DNA from: Pohlia nutans
Lineage: Eukaryota > Streptophyta > Bryopsida > Bryales > Mniaceae
Direction of reading: 5' to 3'
NCBI GenBank assembly: GCA_022496805.1
Contig: CM040103.1
Coordinates: 10,124,001 to 10,188,000, forward strand
Length of the DNA stretch: 64,000 nt
Position 1 is the first letter of the stretch; every line of letters starts with the position of its first letter. A model generated the notes under the pieces. It was not told where the DNA came from. It saw only the letters and a program-made list of their open reading frames with translations, and made no database searches. Shown piece by piece: positions 42,577-53,882 of this stretch. The position numbers and the translations under genes are program-made.

Positions 42577-44749
42577 ATGGGGGTGACGTTGCAAGCGGGG
42601 TTTCTGGCTTCGTGCGTGGTGTTCGGGCCCATGGCGATGGCGGGGTGGCACTTAACGCGCAACCGCGTCCTTTTCTTCAGCGGCTCCCTCTTCATCGTGC
42701 TCGCCGTCTCCGTCCACGTCTTCCCTTACTTCCCCGTGCTCAACAGCTTCAACAACTCCCCTGCTGATGAGGCGTCTGTACAACTGACAACCGGTGAAGA
42801 TTTTATGAACGCTACTCTCAGAGATTACTGCATCTCTAATCTTCACAAGGTACTATGCTTTTTTTCTTTTTTTCTTTTCTTTTCCTTCCCCCATTTCAGT
42901 TTGTCTGAATCCATGTTTTATAGAGCAGCTGGTCCTAAAGAATTTGGACTTACATGATGCGGCATTTTGAATTTCAGCTCCGTCCTTGTTTTCTACGCCT
43001 CATTTTGAATTACACTCAACTTTCTTTAATAATATATTCTGTAATTGGGCATTCGCTGTATATCCTGTCATGTTGTGTACACATCTGATTTGTCTGAATC
43101 TATGTTTTATAGAGCATAAGTGTAGCTGTCCTTATGCTAGTCTAGTATGCTAAAGAATTTGGACTTACATGCGGCATTTTTGAATTTCAGCTCAGTCCTT
43201 GTTCTTCTTGTTTTCTACGTCAGACTTACATGCCTCATTTCGAATTATTACACTCAACCTTCTTTAACCCCTAAGCGTCCACTGTGTGTTTTCTGTAGTC
43301 TAGGAAGATTGGAAGTTTGCAGCAAATCATCTGTTTGTGTGAAAGTGACTTCAGTTTGACACGATCGACTCTGTTGATCTTGTAGTATAAAACAAGAGCT
43401 TGAAATGATGTATTGCAATCAGAAAACCGAGGTAAAATGAGAAAATGCCACCGTTGCAAAGTTCAGTGATGTAGATGGGCGTCTTAGACGTTTAGGGGTT
43501 AAAGGATCAACGATTTATAGTTTTAAAACCGACAAATTCAATCGATCATATGGTGAAAATTATAATTCAGACATGGCTAAATTTTATATCGTGAAGAACA
43601 TTGCATGTGTTGATCAAAAGACAAATAAATTTGAATAAATAGGAACTCTACATAGGACCTATTCAAAACTGCTATAAAAAACACGAGGCATCTTGGTCCT
43701 TTAGGGTTAATAACATCTTCTGTAATTGTGCATTCCCTGTATATCATGTCATGTTGTGCACACATCTAATTGCACAACTTCCACATGTTGTCAAGTTGTG
43801 AAAACATGTGAGTGCATTTAGAAGACCATTTGTCTGTCTCATTAGAGAGGGTAAAATGTACAACTCCGTCCTCGTTCTCCTTGTTTTCTACACATGCCTC
43901 GTTTTGAATTTCAAATCTGCCCTTGCCCTCTTTGTTTTCTCCGTTAGACTGACATGAGGAGCTCTCCAGGTGGAATTCAGTGAAACTTCGAAACTTCAAA
44001 ATTCCAATGAGACGGACTGGGATCATTGGGACTGGCAATGGCAACCTGAGCCTCTACATCAATGCAAGTACCAGAAGCGGGACAGAGAGGAGGCGCTTGA
44101 GTTACTGCAAGGGACGTGGATTGTGGTGGCCGGCGATTCTCAAGCTCGTCTCCTGTTCGTGGCCCTGCTGGAACTCACCCTCCCATCCATTGAGCCTCTG
44201 AGACCTCAGCTTTTCAAGCGGCACAGCAACTTCAATTACTCGTTGGAGAGCCACCGCATCCTCATGGAGTTTGTGTGGGCACCGTACACTGTGAACCTGA
44301 CGCAAATGGTGCGCAGTTTTGGTCAGAAATCTCCAGACATTTTAGTGTCAGGTGCTGGCCTTTGGCATATGTTGCACTCAGGAAACCACACTCAATACGG
44401 ATTCTCACTGTGGAAGCTGAAACAAGCACTTGAGGCCCTCACTCCCAATGAGGCTCTCACTCCGCAGCTGTTCTGGATGAATTTGCCCACTTTGGTACCT
44501 GAACATCTGCAAAGTGAGTTGAAGCGTGAGCGGATGACGAGCCAGAAGTTGCAGTTTTATACCACGGAGTTGCGAAAGAGTAAAGTTTCGGGGTTGGTAA
44601 CCTTGCTGGACATTCAGCTCTTGAGCCATCGGTGTGTTCCTCAGTGTACCCATGATGGCATCCATTATAGCCAAGCCGTCTACCGAGCTGCGTTGCATGT
44701 CTTGATCAACAACTTGCTCATCGTCACCAAGCAGACACCGATCACCTAA
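42577..44749 (+). CDS. PC-esterase/SGNH-like membrane protein
   Basis: Two exons, 42577-42849 and 43970-44749, join in phase 0 to 350 aa; the start is ATGGGGGTGACGTTG. The donor is AAG|GTACTA and the acceptor CTCTCCAG. The N-terminus carries two hydrophobic segments (about residues 5-25 and 31-55), so it is probably an endomembrane signal anchor. The catalytic-type motifs are GDSQARL (Ser148) near the start of the large exon product and DGIHYS (Asp320, His323) near the end. The order GDS ... DxxH fits the PC-esterase (TBL/DUF231-related, CAS1-like) fold, whose plant members O-acetylate or deacetylate cell-wall polysaccharides. The exact substrate cannot be read. Asn-X-Ser/Thr sites are present (NETD, NYSL, NHTQ). 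Intron 1 (1120 bp) holds a duplicated segment and two TTAA elements. Its neighbours show no functional link. Confidence 0.85.
43268..43498 (+). mobile_element. TTAA-flanked MITE, family 6, complete (231 bp)
   Basis: Starts CCCCTAAGCGTCCACTG after TTAA (43264-43267) and ends TTAGACGTTTAGGGG before TTAA (43499-43502). The inverted termini extend about 13 bp (CCCCTAAGCGTCC against CCCCTAAACGTCT). Non-coding. Confidence 0.9.
43503..43706 (+). mobile_element. Family 5 TTAA element, left 7 bp lost (204 bp)
   Basis: Starts AGGATCAACGATTTATAG directly after the TTAA shared with the previous element, lacking the usual CCCCTAA. It ends TTGGTCCTTTAGGG with TTAA at 43707-43710. The body is family 5. Confidence 0.8.
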
Positions 44750-47130
44750 CAAGGGCTGGCGACAATCCCTGGCTTCATTCTTTGTAATTCAAAACAACGC
44801 ATTCCATTCACTCATGGCTGAACACGGAAAGCGGAGGTCGAGCACATCGATGTTCAAAGCTAGCCGAAGCCCTGTTCAAAGTAAGGCTTGGTCAACACCA
44901 TCTTCTTCGTCATGAATCATTCTTTACTGGACCTCGGTTGCAACAATTGTGCAACCATATTTGAAGCCCGTCATGATTTCAAGCTGGCTTGAATGGCGTT
45001 TACAGGGTATGCTCAGGAAATCTGGGCAGTCCCAGAAGGAGCAGTTGTATTGGATTTAGAATTCCTACAAATTTGCTGGTTGGGTAGGCTCTTCACAGTC
45101 AGTTGTTGGCTCCTTTTGATATGCAGAAGTTCATTGTGTACTAACGTTAGAACCAACCTCAGCAGTCATTCTTCCAGTCCTAGAACTGAAGGCTCTTACA
45201 GTATGAGCCCAGCGCTCTGCATTGTAGTCACGCTTAGGTAATGAGTATGTGACGATCCAGTTACTTCATTGAAGTTTTCGTTACAACTTCTAGGCCTTAA
45301 TGAGCTTCCACGATAAAGAGTTTCATCACACCCATCGCTGTTTCTTGTGAAGCGAAACATCCTGTTCTGAAATCTCTTGCCAATGTCCTGGCACCAGTTT
45401 TTTATGTTAAGTTAGTACGAGCAGAGTTTAGAGTTCTATATGAAATCTTTTTTTTTGGTTACAGGTGTCATTCTAACAGGAATCAAGCTGGACTCGTACC
45501 TTTTGCTGGTACCTCACCGTTTGGTGTGGGTCTTTTTAACTCCTTACTCTTTAAGTAGCTGAAGTGTCCCCACTGCAATTATGGCAGCTGAATGAGAAAT
45601 GATGCCAAATGTCATGTAAGAACTAAGAAGGAATGTGACAGGAGGACTACAATACGTGTAGCACTTTCTACCTACGTCCCTGTAGTATTACTACCTGCAA
45701 CAGACTCTTTAGTAACGTACCTCTTCTTCCTGAAGTAATGTAAAGATCTCATTTGAACATGCAATAGAATTGAACTTATGATCATGAACAGAATTTCAGC
45801 ATCTCTCGAACGGAGAGCCTCGAAGATCTCGACCGCCAAGAGCTTGAGATATGGTAGCTTTATCTTCCCAATTATTATTCTCGCACTCTGTTATGCATGC
45901 TTCCTGTTTGAAGAAAGCCCTGAAGACGGGGCTTTCGTTCGTTCCACGAGCAACAGTACCAAAATTATTTTCCTTTCTTGCCTCTACAGTCTTCCCTCCA
46001 TAATATGACGATATATTATTGTTTCAAGCAATACACAAGTGACAAGTCATTTCTGTGACTAATCCATGCCTGCCACTTTTTCTTTTCTTTTTCTCAAAGA
46101 GTGAAACCAATTCATTGAGTGCAAAAAAGCGAAAAACAATCAGCCGGGGTCCCAAATGAGGGGCGGCAGGCAAGTGAGAGTGGGAGCAAGCTTCCATCTG
46201 GCTGACCTTGAAGTTGGGACTTCCTAAACATGTTATAATAGAGAGGGACAACTGTAGAACTGAAACGAACCGAGCCCAACGCCAAAAGCTCGGAATGTCC
46301 ATTAATGGAGTCTGTACCTTGCACGGATATAACGCACCAACAGCGTGCAAGTCGAAGATTCTCCACTATAAATCCGTTGGGTTAACTATTACTGGATTTG
46401 TAAATTGTTTAAAAAAAAATCAAGCAAGTATAGAAACTAAGCAAGCAAGAAACCATATACTTAGTTTAGGAAGAGATCTCAGTTTAGTAAAAAAATTTGA
46501 AAGTTTACCTCCAGGTTGACAAGCTTTTTCTCCTGCATTGACTTCTTTCTGCAAAGTAGTAGTAGCTCCCGTACCACATCCCTGCCACGCAACAGTTGAC
46601 TGTGAACAGGGGTTCTAAACTACTCCTGATCCATGGGGTCACCTTTGCTGAGGTCATCACTTGTCTGTTTCTCATCCATGAGCTTTGTAGGTAGCAGTAG
46701 TTGTCTACATTTATCACCTTTCCGAGGTATCTGTTCTTGGGAGTGCGATAGCCTCCGCTCAATTTAATGCTGTCTAAACGCTGAGAAACCAAGTCAAAGT
46801 CTTATCTTTCTTCCTGAATTCCAGCAAAACTTTCTCTCCAAATGGAAGTCAAATCGAGGTTAGCGAAAGGAGAGGGAAGAAGACCGAATCTCCACGCTTT
46901 AGTCAGACCCCGAGACCTTGATAATATTTCAAATCTGCACTCGTTGTAAACCACCACTTCGGCTCCTTCTTGTCACAGTGAGTGCTTCCAGTGTCCTTGT
47001 TGAAAATGGACTCACTTAACCTTATTGTATTGTTGGCAAAGCACTTGTATAGCGACTTGTTACCAAAACTGTTGCAGTTTCCGTGCAACTAGTTTAAAAG
47101 TGCATTTCAGTTTGTCGATCCTCTTGACTT
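44750..47130. other. Intergenic, includes the PC-esterase 3' region
   Basis: Downstream of the stop at 44749 there is no further recognisable gene. Short frames (44993-45241, 45778-46008, 46208-46519, 46505-46792) lack known motifs. A 'gagtgaaaccaat' word near 46098 recalls the dispersed repeat of 18.5 and 30.8 kb. Confidence 0.4.
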
Positions 47131-47960
47131 CACCGAACACCGTGTATTTGCACAGTTTTGAAAACTTCCTAGAGTGTCAACAACTTCCGAAGTTTAGTAA
47201 ACCCATGATTAGCGTGTACATCAATCCTCTTGACTTAATCGTCACAGTTTTGAGTGTCGAACAAGTTCGGAGTGCAAATCTCATCGTGCAAGTAGAAATT
47301 GGCACCTCTGCAGCTGAATCTCTCAGAGAGCCTCAGGAATCGGATTCATGGTCCTGTGTCCATCTAAGTTAGTCATTGTAGTTTCACAACCTAGGGTGTC
47401 AGCAACTTCCCGAGTACAAAGATAGAAATGGCACCTTAGGAATATACATCGTCAAGCTCTCTCTGTACATCAATTCACCGATTGGATCTGCACAGGTTTG
47501 AGAAACAAGTGAAAATGGCATCGCCGCAGCTGAATCTCTCGTAGAGTGAGTGAGTACATCTATTCTCTTGACTACACCGAACACCATAGTCATTGTAGTT
47601 TCACAACCTAGAGTGACAACAACTTCCCGAGTTCAAAGATAGAAATGGCACCTTAGAAATATATACATCGTCCCGATTTTTTCTGTGTATCAATCCTCTT
47701 GACTTGTATCTGTGTATCAATCCTCTTGGATCTGCAGAGGTTTGAGAAACAAGTGAAAATGGCATCACTGCAGCTGAAGAGCTTTGAGAGCGAGTGATAT
47801 ATTGTAGTTTCACAAGCTAGAGTGTCAACAACTTGATAGAAATGGCCCCTTGGGAACAAATATCAATCCTCTTGACTTCATCGATTGGATCTGCACAGGT
47901 TTGCGAACAATGGCACCCCTGCAGCTGAATCTCTCGATCGTAGAGCTTTGAGAGTGATTG
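47130..47960. repeat. Tandem array, about 205-225 bp unit, 3-4 copies
   Basis: Each unit carries 'tagtttcacaacctagRgtg', 'caacaacttcccgag', 'gatagaaatggcaccttag', 'tcaatcctcttgactt', 'gatctgcacaggtttgagaaac' and 'gcagctgaatctctcg'. The clearest units begin near 47372, 47595 and 47803. The array ends just before the reading frame at 47973 and could be its duplicated 5' region. Confidence 0.85.
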
Positions 47961-47972
47961 TTATAGGGATTC

Positions 47973-48665
47973 ATGGAGCGGAGAGGGAGGATGCCGGAGA
48001 CAATAGAGAGGAGCCCATTGATCGACCCTCAAAATCTTCGGAGTTGCAGGAGCAGGAGCACACCGGCGTCCAGGTCTCTCGGCTCTCGACCTGCTGGACT
48101 GGACAGTTCAAGAGGAAGCTCCACCAAGCACTCGCTGAAGCCCATTTCCGAGTTACAACAACCGAATCATGCCCCCCTGGAACGCTCGCAATCCGCGCCG
48201 CATCATTCAGCTCGTTCCGCAACAGCAGGTGCAGGGCCGCAATACCTTCTCCGATCTCCGCAGTACCGCGTGAACCCAGTCGTGAAATTCGACGACTGCT
48301 TGGTTCCCAAGCGAATGAACTACGGGATTGCAGGGTACAATACCAGCCGACCTCGCAGCGGAAGCTTTTCACTCCACCCGGAAAAAAATGTCCCTGGAAA
48401 CAAAACTCCTCTACCGAAAAGCTTTTCAGGGGTCCCTGGAAACCACACTGGATCAACCAAAAGCTTTTCAGGGATCCCTGGAAACCACACTACTCGACCG
48501 AGAAGCGTTTCTAGCATTCCTGAATCGCGGCCTCGAAGTATTCAGACTCATCATCGAACGAGGGCTGTCATCTGGAGGTCCTTCACGCGCCGTGTTTGTG
48601 ACAAAATGGGACGAATTCGAGTGCGTGATACCTGCTCCAAATTGCTGTCACGGTTCCGGAGATAG
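47973..48665 (+). CDS. Hypothetical basic Ser/Arg-rich protein, 230 aa
   Basis: This single open frame starts at ATGGAGCGGAGAGGG and ends RFRR-stop. I do not recognise it. The product is rich in Ser, Arg and Pro with no obvious domain or membrane segment. Around residues 130-180 it has a short internal repeat: PGNKTPLPKSFSG, then PGNHTGSTKSFSG, then PGNHTTRPRSVSS. The C-terminal 40 residues are strongly basic (RRVCDKMGRIRVRD...KLLSRFRR). The other frames over the same DNA (plus-strand 209 aa, minus-strand 161 aa) are shorter and repeat-driven. The gene may have further exons. It follows a tandem array directly and could be a lineage-specific gene or a chance frame. Confidence 0.5.
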   Translation: MERRGRMPETIERSPLIDPQNLRSCRSRSTPASRSLGSRPAGLDSSRGSSTKHSLKPISELQQPNHAPLERSQSAPHHSARSATAGAGPQYLLRSPQYRVNPVVKFDDCLVPKRMNYGIAGYNTSRPRSGSFSLHPEKNVPGNKTPLPKSFSGVPGNHTGSTKSFSGIPGNHTTRPRSVSSIPESRPRSIQTHHRTRAVIWRSFTRRVCDKMGRIRVRDTCSKLLSRFRR

Positions 48666-49626
48666 TAATTAACCTCCTGTATTCACAGAAATTTTTTCAT
48701 AAGCTTAGTTAGCGTTTAGAGATCACACTGTTTGTAATCTATTGTACTCTATTGTATTCTTCATCATAGACAGACTATAGTTATCTAGAGGTTTACTTAC
48801 TGACCACGACTTTTTGCTGACACAGGATCAGCTACCTCCTTTTGCTCCTCTCGAAGAAGTTTGAGTGGGGTTGTCATAGTCAGAGCAGAGTATCCTTCCC
48901 TCAGTTGGAAGTGATTTTTCTACCCAGCTCGATTGAGAACAATTGGCCCCATCTCTGAGAACAATTGGCCCCATCTTTTTCACTGTTGTAGGATTCACCA
49001 AGCTGTTCTCCTATCTTGACATCCATGTACAGAGCATGGCATTAAGCAAGGCATTCATTTCAGAAAGTTTATTGAGAGGAGAGGCCCCTGCTCCCAGCTT
49101 TGAGAATTTGTTGCTGTTGAATTTCTCCGGTTCTTGTTCAGTTTTTGTTCAGTCCCTGCGTGGATTTAATCCAGAGTAGTATTGGAGAAATTTCGCATGA
49201 GAAAGTATTCTACTGCTTTGACAAGAAAGTGAACCAGCTTCGCAACAAAGAGATATGAAAAGTATGCACGCCGTGAAGGCAGGAGCATTTAATAACTCTT
49301 TTCCCAGCTTCGCGAATCGGTGGGATATTAATTTATTAAGATATGCTTCTCTCCCTTCATGTCATTCTGTGTGTGCATAAACGAAATTGGGAGAAGATTT
49401 ACAAGATAACAGTCAGCAATATCACGTTTCAAATTAAAGCGAAATTGCAAACTTATACAAATAGTGTACACACCTGTGAGTAAATGCAGAAGACCCTGAT
49501 GTGGTCCTCAAAAAATTAAGATTAATAAATGTATCGGCAACCATGGTTTCTGCAACGATGACCTAAAATATCTAGAAACTAATAATGGGCTGCTCCAATC
49601 TTGTTGCGCGTACACTCGGAACATAT
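48666..49626. other. Intergenic
   Basis: Contains a 25-bp tandem doublet at about 48926-48976 ('gagaacaattggccccatct' twice). No gene was recognised. The 3' UTR of the exonuclease V gene should begin just below 49627. Confidence 0.4.
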
Positions 49627-52313
49627 TCACAGAGGTGTGAAGTACTTCAAAAGACCCGCAGGCACAGCATGCTCCTCCGGCTTTTGACTTGGTGTACTCT
49701 GTCCGGTAGCCACAATGTGCTCCTGTGGTTTTTTGACTTGGTCTTCTTTCTTGGGTTCATTGCCTACGTTAAGCGCTTGAACTGCTGGACATAGTTCTGC
49801 GAAGGCACAATACCGACATTTCCAGGTTTCATCTTCAGGCACATAGGCTGGTTCCCTAAGCCCATGCCAGAACTCCAGATGCCAGCCTATTCGAAGGTCC
49901 AACCACTCACGCTCAATGTCAAATTCGTCCTGCCCCAACAGTGAACGATCTGCTTGCCATTCATATCTGCCAAGTACCAACAGTTAACCATGGATCAGAA
50001 GATGGTGACCTCTATCTACGACTGCTTCTACTTCAAGACAACATATAATATGGTTTAACCTGAAGTATGTGTCGACTCACAGTTGTCCAATCAGATTCTC
50101 AGGATATGCAGGGAATGTGCAGTTACTGAAGTGTCCTATTGAACTTTACAATAATAGAAGGAATCCTAGACGTACCTTAAGAGAAGCAAACTGTGAGATT
50201 CAGGAAATGTAACACACTCTTTGGTATACATGCGAGCAACATCTTGCAGGTTCTGTACCTGCATCACATCAATGGCAAGGGAAACGAGTGTGCGACCTGA
50301 GTTAACCCTTACAGGACGAAGGATTCATAGTTTTAAAATGACAATTTCAACATTGTGAAAAATATAATTCAGATAGGACCAGATCTTATATCACTAGAAT
50401 CAGTGGAGAACATTGCATGTGTTGATCAGAAGACAAAAATATTTGAATCAAAGGAAGTATATATAGGACCTATTCAAAACTACTATAAAAAACATGAAGC
50501 CCAATATGGGCTTCTTCGTCCTTCTTCGTCCCAACAAGGGTTAAACAAGTGATGGACTATACCAAAGTGAGCAATGATCAAGGAGAGAAGTAGAGTTCTA
50601 AATTGGGTGTAGCAAATTCACCTGAGCGTCAGGAAAAACTTCTGCAGCATGAACTATGATGTCTTCTCCAAGAAGGTGTTGTGGTCGCAGCCTAAAGTGC
50701 TCGAAGAAGTAGTCGAAAGGAACTCCAGACGTTACAATGTTGTCCCATAGACACTTGTAAACCATGAGCTGCATCCTGCACATAATCGTACACATCTGAT
50801 AATATCAAAATTCACCTAACTTCGATACAAACAACCTAACATGACATCACAATTTATTTTTTGAAAATGTGTAAAGTATCAACCTTCCATTTTGTTTCTG
50901 AGGTGGTGATGGCGGTGTAGGCTTGTTGCGGGTTTTGGTGTCTATTAATTGGGGTCGATGCATTCCGTCTTTATCGCACATCTTAAGTTCATCAATGATA
51001 CCAATTACCCAAGCCCCTCCAATTAAACCAACCCTGCATCCACATAAGACAACAAAATCAATATGGTGTGGTACCCTTGGTATGACCGCATCACAGACTA
51101 TTAGGCATTGAACTGTTGTAAAGGATATAATATGTTGTAAACTTTCAATAGGATGCCCAAACTCAAACTATACGAATGACATAAAAACATGAAGTAGACT
51201 CAATCAGGTTCACAACTTACACGGGCAGCTCTCGCGTCATTCCTTCGACTTGCATTTGCCGTGCACCAGTTATAAAATTGATTAGCCGCATTGCCCATGA
51301 GTCCTCCTTGGACGTTATTTCTACTTCGACCTTTTTCAGTACCTGTTTCAAATAAGACAAACTTTCGTTACTAACCTGAAAAGCCAGAATTGAAGGAAAA
51401 ATCCAACGATGACCTCATAATGTATGACCACCGTATGGCTGCAGATTAGCTCATTCAGAATTTCTATTGAAAAAGACATAAGCACTTAAGGTATACTCAT
51501 GTTAGAGATTCATACCTCTACTTCCAATTCTGCATGCCTTGCACTCCCTGCTTTCATTGCTTCTGTTTGTTTAGGCTTCCCCAACCTCTTCGTGAATTCC
51601 ACTTGTTTTTCACACCATTCCTGTTCAGCCATGAAACAATCACCTCCTTAAACTGTACATGAACCTTGAATTTCGGGAAAAATCAGCAGGACAATGTCAA
51701 ATATCATATACTAGGCACTTTGATACAGACTCATCAAGTATGCCAAGCATGGAGTTCTTACAAATGCGGTAAAGTCAGTAACGGAGAGACATCTCGGCTT
51801 CGGTTCGGGGGGTGCCTCTTCTTCCTGAGTCTTCGCTGCATCTTTGACACCAGGAAGATCTTCAATATCTGGGACTACTGTAATTGCTGGTTCGTGAGCT
51901 TGTCCCTCAACCTGAGCAGAAATGCTTGTCACTTCCTTCTTTGCATTCGACACTTCAGGGTTTGATTCGTCCAAGACACAAACCAACTCACTTGATCTAC
52001 AACACTTAATCGACGTACTATCATTACAGTGGCTTTGACCCTCAACCTTGCAAACTTCGACAAGAGACACAGAACACGTTCCACCGTCTAGGTTTCTCAT
52101 TTTCGAACATTGCTTCAGCCAATAGTTCGCGGACTCAGCTATCGAGCGCCCTGGTTTCAGAGGTGGGGAACAAAGTAAAGAGGAATACGCCTTCGACGAG
52201 CGCTGAGTTCCGGAAGAAACTTGGAGAAAGGCTGCCTCAATGGCGGCCAATTCGTCGTCATCCACGATCTCGACGGAGATGCTCATTGCTCTCTCACTCA
52301 CAGCTTCCATCAT
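49627..52313 (-). CDS. EXO5: Exonuclease V (EXO5) homologue
   Basis: Seven exons join in frame to 501 aa: 52313-51762, 51620-51516, 51342-51221, 51033-50884, 50775-50622, 50258-50176, 49966-49627. EXO5 is a single-strand DNA exonuclease with a PD-(D/E)XK core and an iron-sulphur cluster; plant members are predicted organellar or nuclear. Seen here: LSVTDFTAF (about 177-184) then EWCEKQVEF with Cys187; GIIDELKM with Asp273; LIDTKTR with Asp290 and Lys292; NGRMQLMVYKCLWDN (about 307-321); and WKCRYCAFAELCP with Cys439, Cys442 and Cys448. So all four cluster cysteines and the catalytic residues are present. The first about 170 residues are acidic/Ser-rich and unconserved. The first Met was chosen at MMEAVSERAMSIS; a later Met (AMSIS) is possible. 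Intron 5 carries a TTAA element. Confidence 0.92.
50306..50540 (+). mobile_element. TTAA-flanked MITE, family 5 (235 bp), in EXO5 intron 5
   Basis: Starts CCCTTACAGGACGAAGG after TTAA (50302-50305) and ends CTTCGTCCCAACAAGGG before TTAA (50541-50544). The right end carries a duplicated 'cttcttcgtc'. The body is family 5. Confidence 0.88.
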
Positions 52314-53183
52314 CCTCTCCTCAAATTCATTCTGAAGAGAGTCATCGATTGATGACCATTGCTAACCTAATACATCCCCGCTACCTCACAATCACTCGAA
52401 ACCCTAACCACACTTCCAAGAACAGCAAATGTAGCCGCTCCTTACTCAACTTCCACATACCAAAAGCACAGAACGAACTTAAGCCAAATTCTGGAAACTC
52501 TGATTCTCTCCCTCTGCAAGTAACTAATAAACATCACTGCGGCAAATCACTAAAGAGGACCAATAACCAAAGACGGCAATCAGTAACGATTCCTTCAAAA
52601 TTAGAATAGAAAGAAATCTAAGAAACCCTACATTGAACATTTGATTTCACTCCACTCAATCATGACCGAGAAATTACCAAACAAGGCAGGGCAAACTGCA
52701 AATCCTCAAAAACGGAGGCTCTCATCAGAATTCTTCAACAATCAAAGCACCAAATACTGTGAAATCCTCAGGATTCGAGCTCTGAAGGCGCAGGAAGTAA
52801 TCAGTAATCCTGTCATTAGGGTTTCAATACCAGAAGGCTCGCAGTACAATCTAGAAGGTGGGATGGAGTAGCGGGAGAGTGAGCGGATTCAACGATGAAA
52901 AACCGAATTGAAATTCAAATCGGCGCGCCATTTCTTGGCTGGAGCGCGGGTTCTTCTGCCTGCGTGGCACATCAAATGGTGACTGTGCGGATTTGGCGGG
53001 AAAGCCACGAAGCTTTCGACGGAAGGAACCTGGTCGGTGTCGTGGGAGACGACGAGAACGTTTTTTGGAGTGCGCCCGTTCGTCCATGGGTTTTCGTTAA
53101 CCCCTCTGAGATGAATGGTGATGGATGAAAAACTTCAGTTTCCAGTCACACTCACTCTTTATTCTATTTTAGTAGATGATACA
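52314..53183. other. Upstream region of EXO5
   Basis: A less AT-rich stretch with several short frames on both strands (52163-52609, 52851-53087, 52895-53128), none with known motifs. It probably holds the EXO5 promoter and 5' UTR. A minus-strand frame at 52851-53087 is Arg-rich and could be an unannotated small gene, but there is no support beyond length. Confidence 0.4.
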
Positions 53184-53187
53184 TTAA

Positions 53188-53878
53188 CCCCTAACTACCC
53201 AACCATGTAGATAGATAGAAACTCCGGTCCTCTTTCGAAGGCCGGCGTGAATAAAGTGTCCATTCGTAATATCAATGTTTAAGTAAGTGCCCACCGGATA
53301 AAGAGCCATTGGACAACCATATATATTATGCATGATGTACAGAAGCAAACTTTGTTTTCTTGTTTGTCATGCACTTTTTGCATTGTTCGTTTTTTACTGA
53401 ATTTTTTTTTGGGAAGTTTGCTTCGTACATGTGTGATCTAATTAAAAAGGGGATGATTTGTGAAACCTTTATGCCTCGTTTCATGTTGTATTGTTTCACC
53501 CAAAAAAAATTGAATTTTTTAGTCTAAAAGTGCTCTTGAAAAAATAAACTCACAAAATTAAGCAACTAAAATATCTTCAAAAAATCTTCAAAAACCACTA
53601 CACTTGGAGTATTACATTTTAACCCATCACAACAAAGTGCATTCACAAATTGTCAATATCTTATTTGTAATCAAATTAAAAAATAATTTTGAGTTTTAAG
53701 TTTCAAATTTTATAGAAAAATATTTGATAATAGTAATCACAGATTTAATCGTATGGATAGAATCTAAATTTCACATTTTTTATTGAAACATCAAGTAAAA
53801 AATATTCCTCTGAGTTGCATTTTATAATGCATCTTTGCAAAACTGCCCAAATTGGAAAGGAGTAAGGAAGTTTAGGGG
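53188..53878 (+). mobile_element. Family 2 TTAA element with an internal insertion (691 bp)
   Basis: Starts CCCCTAACTACCCAACC after TTAA (53184-53187) and ends GGAAGTTTAGGGG before CTAA (53879-53882). The family 2 body resumes at about 53321 ('catgatgtac', 'tgtcatgcactttttg'). Between them lies about 114 bp of unrelated sequence (53207-53320). Confidence 0.82.
53207..53320 (-). pseudogene. Coding remnant, ITN-FIHAG family (copy 2), inside a TTAA element
   Basis: The minus strand reads GTYLNIDITNGHFIHAG followed by a shifted LRKRTGVSIY. CAACCAT occurs at both edges (53200-53206 and 53314-53320), compatible with a short target duplication. Related to 19500-19640 and to two copies at 55.2-55.8 kb. 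Confidence 0.5.
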
Positions 53879-53882
53879 CTAA

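Larger units (their letters stand above)
42900..43771. repeat. Direct duplication within the PC-esterase intron
   Basis: Copy 1 (42900-43089) and copy 2 (43090-43267 plus 43711-43771) share 'tttgtctgaatcYatgttttatagagca', 'aaagaatttggacttacat', 'tctgtaattgKgcattc' and 'catgtcatgttgtg'-like words. Copy 2 is interrupted at its TTAA by two transposons, while copy 1 keeps the uninterrupted TTAA at 43026-43029. Confidence 0.85.

Noticed and set aside
47971..48456. 161-aa minus-strand and 209-aa plus-strand frames over the Ser/Arg-rich gene
   Set aside because: Shorter than the 230-aa frame over the same DNA and without motifs.
4724..53878. Family 1, 2 and 3 elements as autonomous transposons
   Set aside because: No reading frame in any copy is long enough for a transposase.
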